The position numbers and the translations under genes are program-made. Source: an uncultured Lachnospira sp. (lineage in GTDB: Bacteria > Bacillota > Clostridia > Lachnospirales > Lachnospiraceae). From it: 5,494 nt of DNA. Where the stretch lies: contig CAJUBU010000011.1 of the NCBI GenBank assembly GCA_910585095.1, positions 1-5,494 on the forward strand. Direction: 5' to 3'. Below are positions 1-4,512 of the stretch, piece by piece. The notes beneath the pieces are model-generated. The model saw only the letters and a list, made by a program, of their open reading frames with translations, was not told where the DNA came from and ran no database searches. Position 1 is the first letter of the stretch. Every line of letters starts with the position of its first letter.

Positions 1-282
1 TATAAGTTGAGAAAATTAGAGGAGTAGTTTCATGGTAAAACTAATGAACCAGCATTGAAAGCAGAGAATGTCAGGGAGAAGGTTTGTTTTCCCCTGATGC
101 AGTAGATGGAAAGTATTTTTGGTAGGACAAGACCAAAGGGTAGCAAAAATATCTAAAAGGATTCTGTCATAGCAAATTTTTATGTAGAAAATAAAAGTTG
201 TCATAATAAGAAATTGTTAACAATGAGAGTATAGCTAAGGAAGGAAATTTCTTTCAAATAAAAAAGATTGGAGGAAATTTCC
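1..282. other. Non-coding leader upstream of the recombinase unit
   Basis: I see no convincing gene here; all forward frames are broken by stops within a few tens of codons. One frame ends at a TAG at 25-27 after a few codons, which could be the tail of a gene outside the window, but eight residues are too few to say. Three small structures are visible: a bulged hairpin at 72-96 (CAGGG/CCCTG plus AGAA/TTTT) with no T-run, a perfect 12-base palindrome ATTGTTAACAAT at 213-224, and GGAAATTTC occurring twice (243-251 and 273-281). The last copy overlaps the ribosome binding region of the small gene at 283. These may be operator or recombinase-binding sites, but nothing in the sequence decides this. 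Confidence 0.4.
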
Positions 283-423
283 ATGAAAGAAGGTAAAAAA
301 GTGAGTTTAAATCAAAAGGTTGCAGTAGATTATTTTGTTGAACAATTGTTTAAAAACAAAGTAATCAATTATGAAACGTATAAGAAGATGCTTAAGAAAT
401 TGGAGGTGGAACATGGAAGATAA
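283..423 (+). CDS. Small SHOCT-like protein (46 aa) translationally coupled to the recombinase
   Basis: This short frame encodes 46 residues starting MKEGKKVSLNQKVAVDYF. It is supported by a good ribosome binding site (GGAGG at 270-274) eight bases before the ATG. The last 11 bases overlap the recombinase start at 413, and the recombinase ribosome binding site (GGAGGTGG, 402-409) lies inside this frame, so the two are probably translationally coupled. The C-terminal half (VEQLFKNKVINYETYKKML) has the pattern of a short helical 'hydrophobic helix, turn, I-x-x-x-E-Y/T-x-K' module. That pattern resembles SHOCT-type and other small proteins often encoded just before large serine recombinases in Clostridia; this comparison is from memory. 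A role as a DNA-binding or recombinase accessory factor is inference. There is no signal peptide or membrane segment, and nothing suggests truncation. Confidence 0.65.
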   Translation: MKEGKKVSLNQKVAVDYFVEQLFKNKVINYETYKKMLKKLEVEHGR

Positions 424-2263
424 AAATATAGATTATAGTATAAAGTCTTTTATTGAGGCAAGGAAACGAAAAAATACTCGAAATGTAGCTGCATTAACAA
501 GAGTAAGTACGAAGCATGAACAACAGATGAATGCTCTTGATAATCAAAATGAATGGATACGAACAGAGATTGCAAAACATAGTGATTGGAAATTTAATGA
601 GAAAACAGATTTATATGTTGATAATGGTGTTTCTGGAACTTCAATGAAAAATAGGACAGAATTTAACACAATGATAGAACGTGCAAAAGCAGGAGAATAT
701 GACCTTATTATTACAAGAGAAGTTTCACGTTTTATGCGAAATTTAAAACTTACACTTATTTTGATTGATGAGTTAAAGGAAGTTGGAGTAGAGGTGTATT
801 TTGTAAATGATGGAATTTGGACTTTTAATGAAGAAGATTATTTCAAATTGACAATTATGGGAACTTATGCAGAGCAGGAGTCCAAAAAGGTATCAGAGAG
901 GGTTTTGGCTGGACAGGGTATTTCTAGGCAGAAAGGTATATTATATGGGAATGGCAATATATTAGGATATGATTTAATAAAGGGGAAAACATCAGAGGAA
1001 ACGACTTATGTTATTAATGAAGAACAGGCAGAAACTGTTAAGATAATATATGAACTGGCACTTGAAGGGAAAGGCATAAAGCAAATAAAAAGAATTTTGA
1101 TGGAAAACAAGAGAAAAAATAGCAATGGTGAGGTAAAATGGTATGATTCTACTATTGAGCGAATATTAAGAAATAAAACATATTGTGGCTACATAGAATA
1201 TTTTAAAAGTTTTACAATAAATCCACTTACACATAAGCGTGAAAAAATAAATGACAGGTCACAGAGAATAAGTAAAAAGGGAAATTTTGAGCCTATTATT
1301 GAGTGGGAAATATGGAATAAGGTTCAAAAATCTATTGATTCCAGAATAAACCATGATTTTAATAATAAATCAAGAGGAATAATGGTAAGTCAAGATGTTT
1401 ATTGTAGAAAAATGCGTTGTGAATGTGGAAGAAGATTTAGAAAAGATAAAGGAAGAAAAGATGGAATGGCAACATACAAATGCTATAATATTATTGAAAA
1501 TGGAAGTAAAAGTACACGGGAAAAAGAAGGACTCAGTATGGAAGGTTATTGTGAATTGCCAGGTATTATTGATTGGAAGTTACAGCTTTATACAAAACGT
1601 GTTTTTGAATTTTTGACTATAGATATAGATAAAATAAAGCAGGATATATTATCAGCCATAGAAGAATGTTTTATTGATAGAGCAAACGGAGTAGATTATG
1701 ATAAGGATAGAAATAGAATGAAAGATACAATTCATAAATTGGAGTTAAGAATAGAAAAATTAACTGACATGAGAGCTGATGGAGAAATAACTAAAGAAGA
1801 GTTTATATCAAGGCGTGAAAAAGCCAAAGAAGAGATTTTAGAATTGGAAAATAAATTGATGGAAATGCCAAATACACCAAATTGTTTCAGGGGAAAAGAA
1901 GATTGTATAAAGACAGCAGAAACTTTTTTAGATAATGCTTTACAGCTTGCAGATAAGGAAGTATCAGATGATTTGATAGAAGTGTACGTAAATAGCATAA
2001 AGGTATATAACAGTAATGTATTTGAGTATAATATTAAGCTGAACCCAGTGGCAGATTCTGATTGTGTATCAAAGGATAATGATAATTACAGGATATGTGA
2101 CGGCAAGTCTACTCATAAAATTGATAATTCAAATGCTGTATTATTGCATGAGTTTACTATTGAATATGATGAAGCAAAAAAATATGCAAATAGTCTTAAA
2201 AGAAGGGTAAACAGATTACATTGGCAAACAGTAACAATAAGGATTGTGGCAGATATTGTATAA
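413..2263 (+). CDS. Large serine recombinase (site-specific integrase/transposase of a mobile element)
   Basis: This 616-residue protein would catalyse integration and excision of a mobile element through a covalent serine-DNA intermediate. Numbering is from ATG 413, chosen over the in-frame ATG at 371 because GGAGGTGG (402-409) sits just upstream and 371 has no such site. The N-terminal resolvase domain (about 23-175) contains TRVST with nucleophile Ser32 and the arginine motif SRFMRN (Arg106, Arg109). It also has an AEQESKKVSERV helix leading to the DNA-binding region. A 'Recombinase' domain (about 180-300) includes NGNILGYD and RILRNKTYCGYI. A zinc-ribbon-like region follows, with Cys336, Cys338, Cys357 and Cys380 (GYCELPG). 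Residues about 431-484 form a charged coiled coil. The length fits the TnpX-like large serine recombinases of clostridial elements, and all key residues are present, so it looks intact. Its C-terminus is partly duplicated at 3819-3986. It is followed by its own terminator. Confidence 0.95.
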   Translation: MEDKNIDYSIKSFIEARKRKNTRNVAALTRVSTKHEQQMNALDNQNEWIRTEIAKHSDWKFNEKTDLYVDNGVSGTSMKNRTEFNTMIERAKAGEYDLIITREVSRFMRNLKLTLILIDELKEVGVEVYFVNDGIWTFNEEDYFKLTIMGTYAEQESKKVSERVLAGQGISRQKGILYGNGNILGYDLIKGKTSEETTYVINEEQAETVKIIYELALEGKGIKQIKRILMENKRKNSNGEVKWYDSTIERILRNKTYCGYIEYFKSFTINPLTHKREKINDRSQRISKKGNFEPIIEWEIWNKVQKSIDSRINHDFNNKSRGIMVSQDVYCRKMRCECGRRFRKDKGRKDGMATYKCYNIIENGSKSTREKEGLSMEGYCELPGIIDWKLQLYTKRVFEFLTIDIDKIKQDILSAIEECFIDRANGVDYDKDRNRMKDTIHKLELRIEKLTDMRADGEITKEEFISRREKAKEEILELENKLMEMPNTPNCFRGKEDCIKTAETFLDNALQLADKEVSDDLIEVYVNSIKVYNSNVFEYNIKLNPVADSDCVSKDNDNYRICDGKSTHKIDNSNAVLLHEFTIEYDEAKKYANSLKRRVNRLHWQTVTIRIVADIV

Positions 2264-2266
2264 TAG

Positions 2267-2300
2267 AGTGGCTCAGCATAGTGTTGGGCTACTTTTATTT
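2267..2300 (+). terminator. Rho-independent terminator of the recombinase gene
   Basis: Four bases after the recombinase stop codon, 2267-2277 pairs with 2283-2293 to form an 11-bp stem with three G-T wobbles and the loop ATAGT. It is followed by TTTTATTT. The position and the T-rich tail make it the likely end of the 283-2263 transcript, separating it from the next operon. Confidence 0.7.
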
Positions 2301-2307
2301 AGTTATT

Positions 2308-2338
2308 CTTGAATTTAGCTTGCTTTTCATATATTATA
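2308..2338 (+). repeat. 31-bp direct repeat, copy 1 (downstream of the intact recombinase)
   Basis: The 31 bases starting CTTGAATTTAG match 3982-4012 at 27 of 31 positions, counted by eye with no gaps. Both copies lie just downstream of a recombinase C-terminal coding segment, so the duplicated unit runs past the gene into the intergenic region. The position, close to the integrase gene at a presumed element boundary, suits an attachment site. The repeat also contains a promoter-like pair of boxes. Confidence 0.6.
2309..2337 (+). promoter_or_regulatory. Candidate promoter of the AbiTii-like operon
   Basis: TTGAAT (2309-2314) and TATTAT (2332-2337) are separated by 17 bases, a good sigma-A-type arrangement, and a further TATAAT lies at 2339-2344. 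The site falls between the recombinase terminator and the first operon gene (ATG 2364), so the operon can be transcribed independently of the recombinase. The boxes lie inside the 31-bp repeat. In this AT-rich DNA such matches arise easily. Confidence 0.45.
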
Positions 2339-2363
2339 TATAATGTGTAAGAGGAGGTAGAAA

Positions 2364-3005
2364 ATGAGATTGCTTTTAAGAGATTTAAATTCAGTAAAAT
2401 TAGTAAAAATGAACGGAAAGATTTATGAAGGAATAAAGGTTAACTTGCAGAGTGTAGAAAATAAATTGCTGACACAAGAATTTAATATACCATTTGAAGA
2501 GGGGGATTTTATTGAGAGAGAATTAAAAAATGGAATTATAGAAAAGTATGTAATCTTAAAAATAAATCAATCTAGAAATGTAATTAACATGGATATAGAA
2601 AAAGCTACTAATTTAACAAAGGGTGAGGGAGAAGAAATTATAGGTAGTCAGCAGAAAATTATAAATAATACAAATAATTTTTATGAAAAAGTAACAGGAG
2701 TACAAATACAGCAAGGTACAAATAATTCTTCACAAAAGCAAACTGTTATGCAAGATTTTGATTATGACAAAGTGTGTAAAATTTTAGAACAAATTAAAAA
2801 GTATGATAGTGTACTTGATAATGAATATGAAGATAAGGCACCAGAAATAAGAAACAAAATTAATGAAATAGAAACATTATTACAAAAGAGGGAAAATCCA
2901 GGTAGAATAAAAATATTGTTAGCAGATATTAAAAATTTATCTATAGGCATAGCTGGCAGCTTGATTGCATCTGGTATTGTTGGACTTATTGATGCGGTGA
3001 TATAG
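2364..3005 (+). CDS. AbiTii-partner protein: N-terminal beta domain, IQQGT motif, hydrophobic C-terminus
   Basis: This 213-residue protein starts at an ATG six bases after a perfect AGGAGG (2352-2357). I cannot assign a characterised function. Residues 1-85 form a compact, probably beta-rich module with the signature IPFEEGDFIERELKNG (42-57). From memory, this resembles a small domain recurring in uncharacterised bacterial proteins. Residues 100-119 (IINNTNNFY to VQIQQGT, then NNSSQ) closely match the C-terminus of the next gene product. Residues about 131-180 are charged and helical. The last 20 (about 194-213, IGIAGSLIASGIVGLI) are glycine-rich and hydrophobic, consistent with a membrane-inserting helix or a packing helix. 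It is first in an operon, with 12 bases between its stop and the preferred downstream start. The shared motif suggests physical partnership with the AbiTii-like protein. A role in phage defence, perhaps by membrane damage, is inference from context. Confidence 0.85.
   Translation: MRLLLRDLNSVKLVKMNGKIYEGIKVNLQSVENKLLTQEFNIPFEEGDFIERELKNGIIEKYVILKINQSRNVINMDIEKATNLTKGEGEEIIGSQQKIINNTNNFYEKVTGVQIQQGTNNSSQKQTVMQDFDYDKVCKILEQIKKYDSVLDNEYEDKAPEIRNKINEIETLLQKRENPGRIKILLADIKNLSIGIAGSLIASGIVGLIDAVI
2661..2717 (+). repeat. Coding repeat, copy 1: INN.TNNFY...IQQG module
   Basis: These bases encode residues 100-118 of the first operon protein. They match 3564-3623 in the next gene in both DNA and protein, apart from one extra TAT codon in the second copy. 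Shared residues are INN, TNNFY, a V three residues on, and IQQG. The repeat is within coding sequence and is best read as a shared protein interaction module. Confidence 0.75.
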
Positions 3006-3017
3006 GTGGTGAATAAA

Positions 3018-3629
3018 TTGGGAATAGTAATAGAACTTCAAAGAGAGGCATTAGATGAAAATATTTCTATTGAATCTTTAATGAGAAAAGCATATTTAGT
3101 TGCTAAGAAACTTAATTTGAAAGAATTTGAGGAATGGATTGCTCAAGAACAAAATGGATATGAAGATCATATACCTGAATATCGCAATATAATGGGAGAA
3201 ATAAAAGCATGGAATCCTTATCATGGCTGGATACCAATGGTTTTATCTGCGGAAATGGCAGATATTACATCAAGAATGTCTATTCCTACTTCAATTTCAG
3301 AATTACAAGATGTATATAATTCTAGCGAAAATACAATATGTTTGTCTGTAAATGGGGTATTAACAGAATGGCTTAATGAACATATGGATTTTATACCTAC
3401 GAAATATCAATTTTTTTCGTCAAGAAGTGAGTTATATAGAATTATGAGTACAGTAAGAAATAAAATATTGGATTGGGCATTGCTTCTTGAGGAAAATGGA
3501 ATTGTTGGTGAGAACATGACATTTACTGATGTAGAGAAGAGAACTGCACATAATGCTCAAGTAATAAATAATTATACAAATAACTTTTATGCGGAAGTAT
3601 CTGATATAGACATACAACAAGGAAAATGA
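3018..3629 (+). CDS. AbiTii-domain protein (abortive infection family), short form
   Basis: The N-terminal half shows the AbiTii pattern: IELQREAL (residues 5-12), a helix SLMRKAYLVAKKL (20-32), W40, NGY (46-48) and PEYR (53-56). AbiTii is named after one of the two proteins of the lactococcal AbiT phage-exclusion system; its biochemical activity is not established to my knowledge. I prefer the TTG at 3018 (203 residues) because AGGTGGTG (3004-3011) is well placed for it. The in-frame GTG codons at 3006 and 3009 lack an upstream site; from 3006 the protein would have 207 residues. The C-terminus (183-202) repeats the module of the preceding protein and stops at IQQGK, where I would expect a longer helical tail in other AbiTii proteins; a comparable tail is present in the upstream partner. 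The gene is second in the operon and followed by a strong terminator. No membrane segment is visible. Confidence 0.85.
   Translation: MGIVIELQREALDENISIESLMRKAYLVAKKLNLKEFEEWIAQEQNGYEDHIPEYRNIMGEIKAWNPYHGWIPMVLSAEMADITSRMSIPTSISELQDVYNSSENTICLSVNGVLTEWLNEHMDFIPTKYQFFSSRSELYRIMSTVRNKILDWALLLEENGIVGENMTFTDVEKRTAHNAQVINNYTNNFYAEVSDIDIQQGK
3564..3623 (+). repeat. Coding repeat, copy 2: INNYTNNFY...IQQG module
   Basis: This is the second copy of the module, encoding residues 183-202 of the AbiTii-like protein, two codons before its stop. Relative to copy 1 (2661-2717) it has one inserted TAT codon and several third-position and conservative changes. The protein is therefore better conserved than the DNA, which suggests selection on the peptide rather than a recent DNA duplication. 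Confidence 0.75.
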
Positions 3630-3641
3630 ATACATACATAG

Positions 3642-3679
3642 CCGATTGATTTTCAAAACGAGAATCAGTCGGATTTTTT
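3642..3679 (+). terminator. Strong rho-independent terminator of the AbiTii-like operon
   Basis: Bases 3642-3654 pair with 3660-3672 in a 13-bp stem with two G-T wobbles and the loop AAAAC, followed by six T residues (3674-3679). It starts 12 bases after the AbiTii-like stop codon and defines 2364-3629 as a closed operon. Confidence 0.85.
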
Positions 3680-3756
3680 AATTCCTAAATTTTTATATAT
3701 TCATTCTGCCTTATCGAAGTGGCTATAAAATTTTTCAGAAAAGGAGGTGAACTGTG

Positions 3757-3804
3757 ATGTCTAAATGTAAAGTAATAGCCCTTACAAGTCAGAAAGGAAG
3801 TTGA
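3757..3804 (+). pseudogene. parA remnant: first 15 codons only
   Basis: After an excellent ribosome binding site (AAGGAGGTGA, 3741-3750), the ATG at 3757 reads MSKCKVIALTSQKGS and then TGA. ParA/Soj-type partition ATPases of clostridial plasmids and conjugative elements begin in this style, M-x-K-x-K-V-I-A-L-T-N-Q-K-G-G-V-G-K-T. The match covers the first beta strand and stops just before the Walker A glycine-lysine-threonine, so no ATPase is made. Directly after the break the sequence becomes a recombinase tail, which points to a deletion that removed everything between parA and the recombinase C-terminus. A translated 15-residue peptide is possible but probably meaningless. The identification rests on a short stretch, but the combination of residues is distinctive. 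Confidence 0.65.
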
Positions 3805-3986
3805 GCAAAAAAAGATTTGATGATTTATATAGAAAGCATGTTAATAGAATAAAGATATATAACAGCAATGTATTTGAATATAATATCAAACTGAACCCAA
3901 TAGCAAATTTTAGTTGTATATTTCAGGAGTTTACGATTAAATATAATGAAGGAAAAAATTTTAAGAAAAGTATAAATTTTACTTGA
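3805..3986 (+). pseudogene. Decayed C-terminal fragment of a second serine recombinase
   Basis: In the frame ending at the TGA 3984-3986, the sequence reads DDL, then VNRIKIYNSNVFEYNIKLNP and later EFTIKYNEGKN. It aligns with the intact recombinase from Asp519 onward (VNSIKVYNSNVFEYNIKLNP, HEFTIEYDEAKK). DNA homology is clear from about 3819 (matching 1967), roughly three quarters identical over 102 bases by eye and about 90% in its middle. The fragment lacks about 25 residues present in the intact gene before HEFTIEYDE, and it ends early. The resolvase domain, DNA-binding domain and catalytic serine are all missing. A TTG at 3801 opens this frame, but its only purine-rich site abuts the codon, so expression is unlikely. 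It is the tail of a related, not identical, element left next to the parA remnant. Confidence 0.8.
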
Positions 3987-4012
3987 AATTAGTCTGCATT
4001 TCATATATTATA
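3982..4012 (+). repeat. 31-bp direct repeat, copy 2 (downstream of the recombinase remnant)
   Basis: This copy matches 2308-2338 at 27 of 31 positions. The differences are at repeat positions 7, 12, 13 and 17, and the last 14 bases are identical. It overlaps the stop codon of the recombinase remnant. With copy 1 it brackets the AbiTii-like operon and the parA/recombinase scar. Confidence 0.6.
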
Positions 4013-4014
4013 AT
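3983..4014 (+). promoter_or_regulatory. Candidate promoter for the downstream structured RNA
   Basis: TTGAAA (3983-3988) lies 17 bases before TATTAT (4006-4011), which overlaps a perfect TATAAT (4009-4014). The same arrangement occurs in the other copy of the repeat, ahead of the AbiTii-like operon. A transcript from here would start near 4020 and run through the hairpin-rich region to the terminator ending at 4341. Confidence 0.45.
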
Positions 4015-4086
4015 ACACAGAAGAAATATAAAAGGTATTATTTATTTATAAATAAAATTTGTTTAGATAAAGAAAAAATGATTTTT

Positions 4087-4341
4087 AGACTAATTGGTGT
4101 ACCGCTACAGCACAGGCGGCTATTAACGATAAATAGGAGAAGTAATCTATACTTTAGTTTTACGATAAGTTATGAGTAAACACTGGCTTTTCGCAGAGTG
4201 AATAGTGATTAACGGCGAGAAAGATAGTAAGAGGATATTACTGTTGAAATGTATATAATTTAAAAAGAAATTCAAGTAAATGCTTTGATTTTTTAGATAG
4301 TCTGCTTTAGAGTGCTTATTCATTCTAAAGCAGGCTTTTTT
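4087..4341 (+). ncRNA. Probable structured non-coding RNA, class not identified
   Basis: This stretch has no reading frame of note and is richer in G+C than its surroundings. It can fold into a run of short hairpins: CCGC 4102-4105 with GCGG 4116-4119; CTATT 4120-4124 with AATAG 4132-4136; AAGTA 4140-4144 with TACTT 4150-4154; CACT 4181-4184 with AGTG 4197-4200; ATAGTAA 4224-4230 with TTACTGT 4238-4244. AGACTA (4087-4092) could pair with TAGTCT (4298-4303) to close the whole domain. The run ends in a terminator. Together with a promoter-like site at 3983-4014, this suggests a stand-alone RNA of roughly 250-320 bases. The next gene has its own promoter candidate, so a cis-acting leader is less likely. 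I do not recognise the class with certainty; the raiA-motif RNA of Clostridia is one to test. The pairings were found by eye and lack covariation support. Confidence 0.5.
4300..4341 (+). terminator. Strong rho-independent terminator of the RNA locus
   Basis: Bases 4300-4314 pair with 4321-4335 in a 15-bp stem with two G-T wobbles and the loop CTTATT, followed by six T residues (4336-4341) and, after one C, four more. No coding gene ends nearby, so it must terminate a non-coding transcript from upstream. Its left arm overlaps TAGTCT (4298-4303), which could instead close the RNA domain. Confidence 0.9.
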
Positions 4342-4397
4342 CTTTTAAAATCTTTTAAATGGTGATAAAACCATATATAAATTTAAGAAAATAGAAG

Positions 4398-4426
4398 TTG
4401 TATTGTTAAAAAAATAGAGGTATAAT
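4398..4426 (+). promoter_or_regulatory. Candidate promoter of the MATE-like transporter gene
   Basis: A perfect TATAAT (4421-4426) lies 17 bases after TTGTAT (4398-4403), which matches only the first half of the -35 consensus. It is in the 171-base AT-rich gap between the RNA terminator and the ATG at 4513, predicting a leader of about 80 bases. I see no other structure in this gap. Confidence 0.4.
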
Positions 4427-4512
4427 TTTTAAAAATATATACAAAAATATAAAATTGATATACGATACAATGAATGTAATTATTTGAATTGCAACACAAA
4501 AAGAGGAACATT

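Noticed and set aside
16..204. Minus-strand 62-residue frame
   Set aside because: No recognisable domain, low-complexity hydrophobic composition and no convincing ribosome binding site. It looks like a chance open frame in non-coding DNA.
371..412. Upstream in-frame ATG as the recombinase start
   Set aside because: No ribosome binding site precedes 371, and this stretch codes for the small protein in another frame. The ATG at 413 has GGAGGTGG in the right place.
1395..1998. Short frames on both strands inside the recombinase gene (1395-1616 plus, 1732-1998 minus)
   Set aside because: They overlap clearly coding recombinase sequence in other frames and have no motifs of their own.
2762..3656. 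Minus-strand frames opposite the two operon genes (2762-2950, 3432-3656)
   Set aside because: They are antisense shadows of the coding frames, without start signals or domain content.
3801..3986. A functional 61-residue gene starting at TTG 3801
   Set aside because: The only purine-rich site abuts the TTG with no spacing, and the product is a headless recombinase tail. It was scored as a pseudogene.
2308..4012. Insertion sequence or composite transposon around the AbiTii operon
   Set aside because: The flanking repeats are direct, short and diverged, there are no terminal inverted repeats, and the only recombinase nearby is of the large serine type, which does not use such ends.
4090..4345. 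T-box leader, because of GGTGTACCGC near 4097
   Set aside because: The match to the T-box core is imperfect, it lies some 200 bases before the terminator instead of next to it, and the downstream gene is not an aminoacyl-tRNA or amino acid gene.
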